In this document: piece after piece, positions 44,643 to 56,533 of the stretch
Layout: the number at the start of each line of letters is the position of its first letter
How positions within the stretch are numbered: the first letter of the stretch is position 1
Source of the DNA: Entoloma clypeatum
Lineage: Eukaryota > Basidiomycota > Agaricomycetes > Agaricales > Entolomataceae
Assembly: GCA_963565915.1 (NCBI GenBank)
Contig: OY751493.1
Span: 1,674,001 to 1,738,000 of the forward strand
Direction of reading: 5' to 3'
Length of the DNA stretch: 64,000 nt
Notes under the pieces: model-generated
Seen by the model: the letters and a program-made list of their open reading frames with translations, nothing else
Databases searched by the model: none
What the model was told of the DNA's origin: nothing
Program-made: the position numbers and the translations under genes

Positions 44643-46407
44643 CTAACCCCAAACTACCCGCGCTGTCTCCACCACTACTGCCAACTTCGCCCGCTCCTCT
44701 ACCTCCGTCACACAGTTGCCCTCCCACACAGACGCGAACCCGCACTGAGGGCTGATGCACAACCTGTTCACAAGTAAGCCACCTCTTCAGTGTTCCACGC
44801 TCTAAAACACTGACTGATTGAGTGCCACATCGCGCGACCGCGGAGGACACCCCGCCATCAGCACATCCACCGCCTCGTTCACCCGCCTCTTGAGCTCCTC
44901 CACCGTCTCAAGCTATTCTGCGTCAACCTTTACGTCTTTCGTTCTCTCAGAAACTCGCACCTTGCCGTTCTTCGTCGTCACCAGCCCAAGCACCGCGATC
45001 TTGTTCACAGGAAGGTACCTCAGCGGCTTAAAATCTCCCGCCCGTTCCGTGTCGTATTCCAGCTATCGCTCTTGGTTCAATCAACGAGTCGCAAACATTC
45101 TCACCACTCACATAGAAGGCATCCACATCGAGCCTTTGGAACACCTTGTCCGCGATCCGACCATACCCGCCCTCGGAAAAGTGCACTCCACCCTTGCATT
45201 CTTCCGTCAGTCGCCGCAGATTCAATACAAAATCACACAACCTTGAAATTGCCCCGGCACATGTGTACTCCCACTCTCAGATCCCGCGGCCGGTTCTGCA
45301 CGCAAACGTTGATTGCCCGGATGTATGTATCCAGAAGCGCTCCGTGATCCACCCCCACCGCTTCCATTCCTGCAATCATCTCCTCGTTGCAGAAATAGCA
45401 GAACGTGGGGTCATCGATCTGAATGTTTCCTATCAATTGCTGTCCATTAGACCCTGCCCGAATCAACCTCCAATCAACCTACGACATCCAAGCTCATACA
45501 GATCTTTGATCTCTGCCCGATAGGCTATGCCCAAGTCATCAAAATACTCTTCTGAAATCATCTCATGTCAAGCCGTTTGCGCAAGTGTCGGAACGGCCCT
45601 TACCGTCTGTTTCGTAAACTGACAGGTCGTATGTCAAGTCCGACCCGTGTCGCTGATGGTACCAGGTCGGGGAACACATGGTGATCTTGATAAACTTGAC
45701 ATCCTAGAAATTGACATCCACTTGTCACAGTCTCGATTATCGACTGAACATCTCATCCATACCTCTGCTGGCACAAGCCTTTTCAAGTACTTAAAATCAT
45801 CAACGTAAAACGGCCGCGTCCGTTTGATCTTTCCCTGCAGCAACCCAATCAACGAAAATCAACCATCAACACGTCGGAACCTACCGTACAAAACATTGTC
45901 TCGGCTGCCTGAACCCCTGCCATATACATGAACTTGATGTGCGGGATATAAGGCTTACGACGATCAAAAAATTTTATCAGGTACTCGAGAGGTGAGTTAT
46001 ACCTTGAAGGTGGAAATTGGTCCTGGTACGTTGGAACCTGTTCATAAAATTCTGGGGAAACAAAATGGCGGGTTCTTACGGTTCGGAATGATTGTCATTC
46101 CTTCTAGCTTTTCAAACACACCCTCGAAAAACATGGACCTAACCATCGTCAACGTGTTTCGCATCAACAAAGGAGCGGGTCACCTCCTGAGTTCACCGTC
46201 AGTCAAGGTCTTCATGCCCACTTCTTGCTGGAGCTTGACGACGTGTCTGATGGCTTCGTCTTCGACTTGCTTGAGCGCGCATTTTGAACACTTGTTTTGC
46301 TCTAACAGCTCGCGTTTCCGATACAAGGCTACTGGCCGGAGAAGCGAACCAACGTGGTCTGCACGGACAGGCAGACCCGTGTAAGGTGCGGCAGAAGACT
46401 TGGTCAT
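44643..46407 (-). CDS. MetE C-terminal-like / UROD-fold protein
   Basis: Twelve exons (minus): 46407-46184, 46138-46080, 46022-46003 (20 nt), 45953-45885, 45834-45763, 45703-45604, 45551-45483, 45429-45242, 45192-45112, 45062-44961, 44912-44815, 44763-44643; 400 aa. Signatures of cobalamin-independent methionine synthase type proteins: LPVRADHVGSLLRP, GMKTLTDGELRRS, IQIDDPTFCYFCNEEM, GVHMCRGNFK, ALNQLCISPQCGFAS (zinc-site Cys region). It corresponds to a stand-alone C-terminal barrel, half the length of fungal Met6, so it may be a methyltransferase on another thiol rather than the main methionine synthase. Cytosolic; no targeting signal. Confidence 0.82.
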
Positions 46408-46898
46408 TCTTGTGAAAGCAAACCAGACGGGGGAGAGCGATGGGCCTAGCCAACAGAAAAGAATGTCTTATATTGCGGCAGCCTAGTCTAGAGTAAGTAG
46501 ATAGAGACAGTATGACTATATGGCACAAGGGTCAACGGAAATGACAGTAATTGGTCATCGGTAGTCCTATCGACCGCTTGCGAAGAGACGCCGCAATCGC
46601 GAATTTTCTTCACCCAGAGGAAGTTTGAACGCCGAAAGAAGGAGGGGAGATGCATCGCCGTCCGACGATCTAACATGATGACGTACACGGATCAAGTCTC
46701 GCCGATGTGATCCCATGGGGCGTCTGGGTTAGGGTTACGGCTTATTCCGGGCCTCCTGCCTAGTTCCTCCAAGCCACCCACTCTCGATTAGGACACCCAC
46801 TACAATCATCGGCAACGCCCTCAACGACCTCAAGACCGTACGACCCATCTCTTTCCTCTCAAATATTGGTCCACTGACGTCTGATCTTAGAGCAAGAC
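46408..46898. promoter_or_regulatory. Divergent promoter region, MetE-like gene and eL13
   Basis: 491 bp. Contains GGGTTAGGGTTA at 46726-46737, two telomere-type repeat units about 160 bp before the eL13 start. TTAGGG-like boxes upstream of ribosomal protein genes are known binding sites for Tbf1-type factors in several fungi, so a regulatory role is plausible but unproven here. Confidence 0.5.
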
Positions 46899-47696
46899 AT
46901 GGGCTTTGCGCACAACAACGGTCAGTCGCTGTCCAATCTTTGTTAATACCCCACCTCGCTCATTTTCTACACCAAAGTTCTTCATGCCAATCACTTCCGC
47001 AAGGATTGGCAACGCCGCGTCCGCACCTGGTTCGACCAGCCAGGACGCAAGCTCCGCCGGCGCAATGCCCGCAAGGCCAAAGCGGCTACCCTCGGAGTCC
47101 GACCCGTCACCCTCCTCCGCCCTGCCGTTCGCGGTCAAACCGTCCGCTACAACCGCAAAGTCCGCGAGGGTCGTGGGTTCACACTCGCTGAGCTCAAGGA
47201 AGCCGGAATCGGGAGGAAGGAAGCGCGGGGTGTGGGCATCGTTGTCGATCACAGGAGGAGAAATCTGAGCGAGGAAGGAAAGCAGGTGAACGTGGAGCGG
47301 CTGAAAGCGTACAAGGCCCGCTTGATCGTCTTCCCCCGCAAGGCCGGCAAGCCCAAGACCGGCGATTCATCCGTGAGCCATCTACTAGATTGCACTGTCA
47401 GTACTCTCGGCTGACCTTCTCGACAGGCGGAAGACCTCAACGCTGCTACGACTCGTGCTGCGATTCCCTTACCCGACGCCTACCCCGCAGAGACTCCCCG
47501 CAAAATTACCGCCGAAGAGCGCGAATTCCAGGCGTTCAGGACTCTCCGCATTTCCCGTGCAAACCAGAGACACGAAGGCGCACGAAAAATCCGCGCTCAA
47601 AAGGTCAGTTCTCGTTCTGCTGATGCTTTTCTATCCCGATTTCTCAAATCATCATATTCACAGAAAGAGGAAGAAGAGGCGGCAAAGAAAAAGTAA
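46899..47696 (+). CDS. RPL13: 60S ribosomal protein eL13 (L13)
   Basis: Exons 46899-46920, 46978-47372, 47427-47603, 47664-47696; 208 aa. Reads MGFAHNN ... [20 protein letters not shown], then [40 protein letters not shown], and a Lys/Glu-rich end ([11 protein letters not shown]). This is the standard eL13 sequence. The very short first coding exon (22 nt) and short last exon are typical of fungal ribosomal protein genes. Confidence 0.97.
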
Positions 47697-47922
47697 ACCG
47701 CCTTACCCTTCACCTTTTCTGTTTTGTTCGACCTCATGCCTTTGCTCTCGTTTACAAAATGTGGGCGGATGTGAGCCGCTTCCTCTTCAAACACATGCTG
47801 TATGGATTGAATATGAGCACTATGACCTGCATTTCACGGTTTTGAATCTATTCATTAAGGTGCTCCTAAGTTAGATAAATGGGTATCAAAGATTCAGTCT
47901 TCTATATCGAGGACAGTATTCT

Positions 47923-49743
47923 CTATTCCATCTTTTGTGCGAGCGTTTTCCCGACGGCTTCCTCGGCCTCGGCCTGCGCCACGTTGGTCATTATCTTCAC
48001 CTGATCTGCAACGCCTTTGAGCACGCCGAGAACCTCATTATTGCCATCGACAAAGCCAAACTCGGCATAGACTAGGCCTTGTTCCTTCGCAAACTCCTTC
48101 ACCAGCACGCTCGCCCGTCGGAGATTGTGACGAGGAAGCCGAGGGAAGAGGTGATGCGTCACTTGTAGATGTAGGCCTCCATGGAGAAAACTTATCGAAT
48201 CGTCGCAAATCACGTCAGTGGTTGTGCGCAGTTGACGATGGGGGAATGATTCGGTCGGGCCGAGATCCGTCGTAGACATCGAGAAATGGGAAAGGACGAT
48301 CTGAATTTTTGATTTTGAGCTTTTTCGAAGAAAAAGAGAAGGCTGGAATGGAGATACCTGGACGTGCAAAGGACTGGTGACGGCGTGGCTCACAAGTAGA
48401 TACGAGAGTGACATCTTCCACGATGGGCACCCATAAAGAACGCGTCCAAACCAAAGCCAGAAGAAAGTTAGGCCAATAACCTCGAGCCACCATGCCCAAT
48501 TACCGCCCCGGGCGCGTTTGGTATCCCATGCTTTGCGATAGAGAAAGGTGTAAGAATTGGCATAGAGATTGAAGCGCGCGAAGGCCATGATAAGGTAGAA
48601 TAGTTTGTGTTGGATGGCCACGAAAACCTTGGCGAATCGGTCAAAACACATGACACGTTTGTAGAAGGAAGACCAGAGTGAGGAGAAAAATGCGGGAGAG
48701 ATAACAAAGAATGGAAGGTGCTGGATGTCTGGGTCACTGTAAAAATGGTGAGAAACGAGGTACATAGAAACCCTCGTCGTGAGGACGTACTGCGAAGGAT
48801 GGTTTGTAACGACTGTACGAGAAACATTAATGCCTCGAGGAAAGTGGAAGTGAGAAGGACGAACTGTGATGAATGTTATGATTCTATTGCCGTGAGGACT
48901 TGAGAAGATGTGACGAGCATTTTAAGAGCGACAACGTACCTCGACCCACCAGCCAATACTCAGGCCACCAATAAAATCAGCAATAAGGATAGAGAGCAGA
49001 CGGTCGATGGTCCAGTTATGAGTCACCCCCATGTGGCCCAGGTCATGGGCAGAAAAAACCAGTTGATGCCACATCAGACCGAGGAAAACAGCGCTTGTGA
49101 TGAACCAGCCATGCTGATACGTATACGCTGACAGGAAGGCAAGAAGAAAATAACGCAGCACCTCCGGCCCATAGCCAGTGACATAAGGAGTTTTGTAGAG
49201 CCCTGCATCAAGTATGCGTTTGTGGAGTTGTTTGTATGCACGAGAGTGCTGTGCTTGCCGTTTCAGGGAAAGGTCTGTGGGAGGGGGTTCCAGAGTCGCG
49301 AGGTCTGGTTGGGACTGGTTGAACGACGTGTCATCGCTGGGCAAGAGGAGGATTTGGGAGGAGGGGGAGAGCCTGGTGTTGACTGGGGAGCGTTGTGCGG
49401 TGGCCTCGCTGACCCATGTCGAAGACTGGCCGTCGGCGGCGAGCTTGCGCACCCAACCGGACATGACGGGGGGTACAAGCGGGGCCCAAACATTTTCTTT
49501 CAACTCTACGCGGCCAATTGAAAACCTGTCAATGAGCTTGAGCGTGGCGTCGCAATGGTAGGCCTCGATCTCGTCAGAAGCGTCGCGTCCGACAAAGTGG
49601 AGGAGCGCGAGGGTCCCGCCAGGGTGTGCCTCAAGCCAGCGGTGGGGGATGCGGAGGAGATGCGAGTTGTAGACGATGAGGTGCTCGCCGGCGAGGATGC
49701 GGGCGGCGACGTCTTGCCTGGACCAGACGGTGGTGGCGCCCAT
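47923..49743 (-). CDS. Delta-8 sphingolipid desaturase (cytochrome b5 fusion)
   Basis: Exons (minus): 49743-48940, 48883-48865 (19 nt), 48812-48791 (22 nt), 48736-48358, 48300-47923; 533 aa. The N-terminal cytochrome b5 domain has the haem His in HPGG (WLEAHPGGTLALLHFVG). First His box HDLGH (LVFSAHDLGHMGVTHN), second box HNIHH encoded by the 19-nt exon (joined: WWVENHNIHHIVTNHPSHD), third box QVTHH (LHLQVTHHLFPRLPRHN). Several membrane spans. The enzyme inserts the delta-8 double bond into the ceramide long-chain base in the ER, a step toward fungal glucosylceramide. Without the micro-exon the second box is lost, so simple gene finders could misread it. Confidence 0.93.
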
Positions 49744-49991
49744 GACGAGAAGTTGTGTGGCGGTGTTGTCTGCTTATATACACAGCTTCCCTGCTTTTCC
49801 CCCTTCCCACCTCCACCCACGCCCGTCCCTGCGCCGCTGCCGTCGTCGCTCCCGCCCCCCATCGTCTCCCGCCCCGCCCTGCTCGTTTTGTCCGCCTCGT
49901 CCTCGTTTTGCTCAGCAACCAGCTCCGGCCCGCTATTTTCCGCCGGGCTTGGCGTGTGAACAACTGGGTTACCGCACCCGCATCACTCACG

Positions 49992-51407
49992 ATGGCTACC
50001 ACTCGTCCATCACGCCCTCTCCAATCGTCGCCTAGGCCCCCCCGCGATCCCTTCACCGACCCAGCAATTTCCCAGCGGCGTCCACCGCCACTCCCCCCCA
50101 AGACTAAGCCAAAGCCCTCACCACTCATGCCCGCCCCAGCCCCCAAGTCTGTTCAACCAACCCGAGACGCTCATCCGGATCTCGTGCAGGCCGTTCGCGA
50201 CACTGTCGTCCTCCGCCCAAGCTCAGACCCCAATCCCCGTACAAGGGTGGGACGCAGCCAGACAACTCAGTCAGTCCTCTCTCTCCTTGCACATTTTTCT
50301 TCTTCGCATGATCTTCAACATCCATCACCCACAGGTCCTCGTCTTCTGCGGTCCGCCCATCAACGAGACGCTCTCATTCCCAGGATTCCGCGAATACCCA
50401 AGAGAAGTCAAAGACGCCTTCCAAAGGTCGCTCCAAGAAGGGATCTCAGCACGCGGATGTGATCGACCGCCTCGACTTCACTGGTGTCGGCCCGAGTAAG
50501 TCGCACTTTCGTTTCCGATCGTCACAAGGTCTCATCACACTCAAACAATCAAGTGTTTCATCACGATGGCCCGTTCGATGCATGTGCACCCTCTCGTAAT
50601 CGACAACGCAACAAAGCTCCTATGTTTGCCTGGAGCACCCGCCCCGAGGATTCTGTCAGCAAAGGCGATAATATCTATCCATCGGCTGACGCATACAAAA
50701 CATTCTCAGACACAGAATATGTAGATCCTCCCAAGAAGAAAGTCGATGCCATCGCAGAAGCATGGGGCATACATGAACCAGAGCCATATGAAGAATTTTT
50801 TGCGGGCGGTGGTGCCGGAAGGACTCCTGGTGCGACCCCTGCCAGCTCTATTTATAACGGCAGAGACTCCCAGAACGTGTCCGCCGCTAATGGCCGATCC
50901 CGCCCTACGCCTCGTCGACCTCTGGTTCCCCCACCCCAACCCATCCTTGTCCCCGATGCTTCTGACGTCACTAGTGACCCTGGTAACTCCCCGCCCTCGC
51001 CCCCGGGTCCCAAGCGCACGAAGTCATTGATGCATCGCATCCGAAAAATGCGCGACGCCCCAAATGTCCCAGTTGGCTCCGATTATGAACCCCCCTCGTC
51101 CCCTACAACTCCGACCGAGCACTCGTATCCTGGCGCAAATGGGTCTCGCCCCACACATCGCCCGCAGAATTCATTCCTCGGTCGTCTAGGTGGTGGCAAC
51201 CGTAACAACAATCCCACACCTGAGAAGCCTGAACCATTCGTTTACATTGAGGCGAACAACAAGGAGCTTCCAGCTACGCCTCGGTCAAGGGATCCCTCTA
51301 CCGAGAATGCGCCTCTCGACGGTACACCTGGCTCACCTGGGTTGGTACGGAAAACGAGCCTCATGAAGAAAGTGGGGCGAGCAGTAGTAGGAAGGAATCG
51401 TCAGTGA
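49992..51407 (+). CDS. PAL1: Pal1-family cell morphology protein
   Basis: Exons 49992-50269, 50335-50495, 50554-51407; 430 aa. The Pal1 signature spans the second intron: DVIDRLDFTGVGP joined to FHHDGPFDACAPSRNRQ. N- and C-terminal regions are Pro/Ser-rich and disordered. The conserved end includes KRTKSLMHRIRKMRD and RKTSLMKKVGRAVVG, basic amphipathic helices that may bind membrane. Pal1 proteins act at endocytic sites and in polarised growth and septation. Divergent from the desaturase, 248 bp apart. Confidence 0.93.
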
Positions 51408-51806
51408 ATGCCCGTTAGGCGCACCTGCATCATGCGCGCAATTGCTGAGCTCCCTTTCTTTGCCTCCTATTCTGCTCCATCCCCTGATTGATTCGCCAAT
51501 ACTTTCATGTACAAACTAGCCTCCCCTCCTGAATATCTACTGCATCTCATTCGTTCCCTTCCCCCTCCCCCCATTGCCTTTTATGAACTGACATTACGGC
51601 GGCCCCCTATCTCTTGGAATATTTCTGTTATATATGACCACGTATATCCTTTATCGACGGTTCTTGACAAAGGATCCAAGGAGCTTTATGTTGTAGCACA
51701 ACGAGAACCCTTCCTTGGTTCGTGTATTTTCATGTATTCTCTTGTACCCTCTAAATCTATCTATTCCTTCTACTCGTTTGTTTTTGAGAGCTATGTACAA
51801 GGTATC

Positions 51807-53521
51807 TTACAATCTAACATTTATACTCGCACTTTGAAGCGCTCTCTTGGTTTCTTGGATCCCAACTTCTCCCCTGTGAAAGATCCCAGCAGCCAAAGCA
51901 GCTTCGACATCTGTCCCATTGAACACTTCGGTAAAATGTTCCTTCTTCCCAGCGCCGCTGCTTGCAATGACGGGAATGTGTACATTCCTCTTCACAAGGT
52001 TGACCAGAGCAAGATCGAAGCCGAGTCCGGTGCCATCACGGTCAATACTGTTCAACAAGATTTCTCCGGCGCCAAGACTTTCGACGCCACGGGCAAGCTC
52101 TACGACAGAGACAGGTCGCAACTCTCGTCCGCCAGAGACAGTACATTGATACCACCAAGCCTTGCGACGCTCGCTCTCGGACCCGTCAGGCGTGCCTACA
52201 ACAAGTTCGTCCTTGTAGGGACCATCGTATGTATCAGGATCGACGTACACTTTCCGCGGGTCCACCGAAACGACGACGGCCTGACTTCCATAGGCATGAG
52301 CAATCGCCTCGATTGCACTGGTACCGTCCCTTGCGCCTGTGCTGTGTAGCCTCTCGACGGCATACACAGCCTCGGAACCTATGCTGACCTTGTCCGCTCC
52401 AGCTCGGAAATAAGTGGCTGCCACTTCGAGTGCGCTGCGTTTGGTACCATCAGGATCGACGGTATTCTTGATTCCTCCGCCAATGGTAAGCGGGACAAAC
52501 ACGCACTCTGCAGCAGCGCGGACCACAGCTAACATGGGTTGGTCGCGTAGAGGGGAGTGACGGAAGGATGTGATGTTGAGAAGGCAGAGCTCATCTGCCC
52601 CTGAGGCATAATACCGCGCGGCCAGCGCTACGGGTTTACCGAGATTTCTAACAGCGCCTGGGGTGTTGGTCGTGAGAGCACTATTTGCCGGATCCACTTT
52701 CTCTCGGACGTCGTATTGATCGCCTTTGGTGACGACAAGGTCGCCCCGATCATTTGCGCGAATATCCATACAAGCCACGATGCGCTTGGTCAATCGGTGT
52801 TCTGGCTTGAGCACCGGTTGGACGGACAGGCAAGGATCGGGAGGAAGGCCTAACCCAGGTTTGCGAATCCATGCGTCGAGGAGTGTAAGACCTGTTGCGC
52901 CAGATTTTTCTGGATGAAATTGAGTCGCGAACACGTTGTCTTTACGGATCGAAGAGATAAATAGCTCATCGCCATATTGAGTTGTTGTATGCGCCCATTT
53001 AGCGACGTCTGGGTATTTATCCGGGTCATACTTGGCACAGAAGGAATGGACAAAGTAGTAGTACGGAGGGACCGCTTGAGCAGTGAGAGAAGTGGGGTCG
53101 GCAGAGTTCCATCCCATATGGGGAACAGCTTTCTGGGCGTTGTCAAAGCGCTGTATTGGGCCAGGGACGACGCCAAGACCTGGAGAAGGAGATTCCTCGG
53201 AAGAGAGGAAGAGAACCTGCATGCCGATGCATATCCCAAAGTAGGGCCTGCCGGAGAGAATGTATTGACGGAGGTGCTCAAGCAAACCGCGGTCTGTCAG
53301 ATGCTTAATGGCGGTTTCAAACGCGCCGACACCGGGAAAGATGAGAGTCTAATGTTCGATTGATGAGATGTCAGAGAACAACAACAAGTGTAACTGACGG
53401 TGGCGTCTGCAAAATCCGATGGTTTCGAGATCCACTGAAAGGAGTGTCCGAGACGACTGAGTGAGTTTGCGAGACTCTGGACGTTGCCAGCGCCGTAGTC
53501 GAGGAGGTAGAGACCTGGCAT
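51807..53521 (-). CDS. HIS7: Imidazole glycerol phosphate synthase (HisH-HisF fusion)
   Basis: Exons (minus): 53521-53399, 53348-51807; 554 aa. N-terminal glutamine amidotransferase: LLDYGAGNVQSLANSL, PYFGICIGMQVLF (nucleophile Cys), and FHPEKSG (His and Glu of the triad). C-terminal HisF cyclase barrel: IVACMDIRANDRGDLVVTKG, VFVPLTIGGGIK, GADKVSIGSEAV, AVVVSVDPRKVY, EILLNSIDRDGTGLGFD, PVIASSGAG. It converts PRFAR plus glutamine to IGP and AICAR in histidine synthesis. Full length, nothing missing. Start 84 bp from the divergent PGDH gene. Confidence 0.97.
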
Positions 53522-53605
53522 CTCGCAGGTCAGGTGACCACCTCCACCCTCATTCCCGATCAAATATAAAAACAAAGTCGTCCGCCGCTCACCATTCACC
53601 ATCCC

Positions 53606-54989
53606 ATGGCTTCAATCCACCTCTCCGCCTCCAATCGCCGCGACCGCGTCGCTCGTCTCCCAGAACACGCCGGCCGCTTCCTTCAGCCCGTCGAGAACGG
53701 TGGCGTTCGTCTCCTCATCCTCGAGAACATCAGCCAGCAGGCCGTTTCTGCCTTCAGGACGCTGGGCTTCCATGTCGACCACTATACCGCCGCCATGAGC
53801 GAGGACGAGCTTGTCGAAAAGATCTCCTCCTACCATGCCATCGGCATTCGCAGCAAAACAAAAATTACTAGCCGAGTCATCAGCGCTGCACCCAAGGTCT
53901 GCTGCCCCTTCATTCATAGCCACCAAAACCCTGACCCACTTCTCCCAGCTCCTCGCCATCGGTTGCTTCTGCATCGGTACTAACCAGGTCGATCTCAAGG
54001 CTGCCGCCTCTGCTGGCATCCCAGTCTTCAACTCACCGTTTTCAAACTCTCGTTCTGTCGCAGAGCTAGTCATGGGCGAGCTGATCGCTCTGTCTCGTCA
54101 GCTCTTCGAGCGTTCATATGAACTCCGCAACGGTATTTGGAACAAACAATCCAAAGGGTGTTGGGAGCTCCGTGGAAAGACCCTTGGTATCGTTGGCTAC
54201 GGTCACATCGGCTCTCAGCTCTCAGTCCTCGCCGAATCCTTTGGCCTCCGCGTCCTTTTCTACGACGTCATAAACATCATGCCTCTTGGTCAAGCCCGTC
54301 CTGTTCCTAACCTCACCGCCCTCCTCTCAGACTCCGACTTTGTTTCTCTCCACGTCCCCGAGCTTCCAGAAACCACTAACCTCATCTCCGTGCAACAGCT
54401 CAAGGACATGAAAAAGGGCTCTTATCTGATTAATAATTCCCGTGGAAAGGTCGTCAACATTCCTGCCCTCGTCGATGCTCTAAAATCTCGCCATCTCGCC
54501 GGTGCCGCCATCGACGTTTTCCCTCACGAGCCTGGTTCCAACGGGGCTCCATTCGACGATAACCTTAATCCTTGGGCCAGTGAGCTGCGGGCTCTTTCAA
54601 ACGTCATCCTTACTCCTCATATTGGTGGTTCCACAGAGGAGGCGCAAAGGATGATCGGAGATGAAGTAGCACAGGCTCTTTCGAGCTACCTCGGCTATGG
54701 CTCTACTCTTGGTGCCGTCAACTTCCCCGAAGTGGACTTACGCCCCATCGCGGCAGAGCAGGACACACAGATTCGTATCTGCCACGTACACAAAAACAAG
54801 CCTGGTGTCCTCAGGCAGATCAACGAGGCCTTGTCGGCTTATAATGTTGAGAAGCAATACTCTGACTCCAAGGGCGAAATCGCCTATCTCATGGCAGATA
54901 TTGCAGACGTCAGCAGGGCTGATGTATATAGATTGCAGGACCGCATTGACTCTACGGACGCCAATATCCTCACTCGGTTCCTCGCGTAA
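53606..54989 (+). CDS. D-3-phosphoglycerate dehydrogenase with ACT domain
   Basis: Exons 53606-53896, 53949-54989; 443 aa. Substrate domain IRSKTKITSRVI and IGCFCIGTNQVDLKAAASAG; NAD fold GIVGYGHIGSQLSVLAESFG; catalytic Arg/Glu/His in NNSRGKVVNIPALVDAL, DVFPHEPGSNG and LTPHIGGSTEEAQ. C-terminal ACT domain IRICHVHKNKPGVLRQINEA, the serine feedback site. First step of serine synthesis (Ser3/Ser33 type). Divergent from HIS7. Confidence 0.96.
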
Positions 54990-55182
54990 ATTCCACGGCC
55001 ATTTATTCTTTTATAGATTTATCTATATCATCGATTTCACGCTACCTACCACCATTCAACTGGACACCCTCCATGTACATAGATGCAAGCATTGTCGTGA
55101 TTGTACCAGGATCAAATGTACTCTGTATTACTGTAATCTCGCTGCTATCGATTCATCAACTGATGATGCAACTACCAATGAA

Positions 55183-56469
55183 CTACGTTTCTTCTTCAGG
55201 ATCACCAATGCCGCTTGGAAGAATGGCAAAATGAGTTTCCATCTCGGGAAGGCAGGGCGAATCATAGATCTTGCATGACCGCGTATTACCCCGTGATTTC
55301 TTCAGTTGTAGCCTGTGCACAGTGAGTCACACGCGCAGGGCAATAAAACAAACTTACCGAGTAGTGGAGGCGTGGGCCATGATATTACCCCCAATTGGCT
55401 TCTTCTCGTTGCCAGCATACGGACCAGCAGCGGCGTCAGGATTGGACATGACCTGATTTGTAACAACAACCGCGATGCCAAACTAAGTCAAACAGTAGTA
55501 CCAGAGCGGAAGCAAAAGAAGGAAAAGATAGTACCTCGTCAGCGAGGCGTTGCAGTGTTCTTAAGAACTTGCCCAAGTGGTTCTGACGGGACGACAATTC
55601 TCCTCGTCCGCTAAAGTCCGTTCGATAAAGGGCAGTGCATGAATCCACGATGAGCAGACAAAACCTAGCCAGCATATAAGTTATACAGCGATCCAGTAGC
55701 GAAGTGCTTACCTTGACTCGGCCATCAGAGCACTTGCGCTGGCTAATAACGCATTCTGGTGGTCCGCGTTGTATGCTCTTGCATAAGCCACATTATCAAG
55801 CACTTCCTCTCCATTTAATCCATAACGCTCTGCCACCGCCAGGAGACGGACAGGACGAAATGTCCCTTCTGTGTCGATATACAGGCATTTTCCTTCTCCT
55901 CCTCCCATGCTGACAGGTAACTGGCATGTGACGGCAAGGGTGTGGCATATTTGAGATTTTCCTGTTCTGAATTCGCCAAACAGTTCGGTGATAGCACCTG
56001 TCTCAATGCCACCTGCACTGGGATGGACTGAGCGCATATACCAAGATTTCGTGTGTCGCACTGACCTCCGAGCAGGGCATCAAGCTGCTTTGATCCAGTC
56101 GTGATGTGAACGAGTTCAGATCGACGCGCATGCACCTCGGTCGCGCTCTGGAATCCAAGAGGGATGATCTTCTGGGCTAGAGCAAGGTACATTACACATC
56201 ACCTCTGCCTGATTCCTGGAGAGGGACTGACCCTCGGCAAGTATCTTGTCGGCTTTCTGATCTGAAATGCCCTTGATCGTGACGAGCTGCTTCTTTGGGG
56301 TGAAGGCAACAGCCTCGACAGTGTTCAAGCCAGCCTCAGCAAGTTTCTTGATATCGTTGGGATGGATCCCGGCTTCCTGGAGTTTGTTGACGAGAAGGGG
56401 GCCTGTGAACTGATATTCATCCACGTTCTCGCCTTCGGGACCGTGCGGGGGTTGGGAGAGTTCGGACAT
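55183..56469 (-). CDS. RAD51: Rad51 recombinase
   Basis: Exons (minus): 56469-56232, 56176-56066, 56012-55712, 55664-55535, 55482-55358, 55312-55183; 344 aa. N-terminal HhH domain ([41 protein letters not shown]), [17 protein letters not shown], Walker [10 protein letters not shown], Walker [19 protein letters not shown] cap region end [20 protein letters not shown]. The [19 protein letters not shown] block is characteristic of Rad51 rather than Dmc1. Forms nucleoprotein filaments for homologous recombination. Full length. Confidence 0.95.
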
Positions 56470-56533
56470 GGTGGTTGGATGATAAGTTAACGCGAAACGC
56501 GTTCTTGATACTATTAGTCACGTGTACGCGTAA

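Noticed and set aside
48792..48883. Loss of the second histidine box in the desaturase (apparent text GINVSRTVVTN)
   Set aside because: This came from reading through an intron; the 19-nt exon restores HNIHH, so the enzyme is probably intact.
49555..50146. Long Gly/Arg-rich and Ala/Pro-rich frames opposite the desaturase and PAL1 starts
   Set aside because: GC-rich shadows of the two real genes and their promoter.
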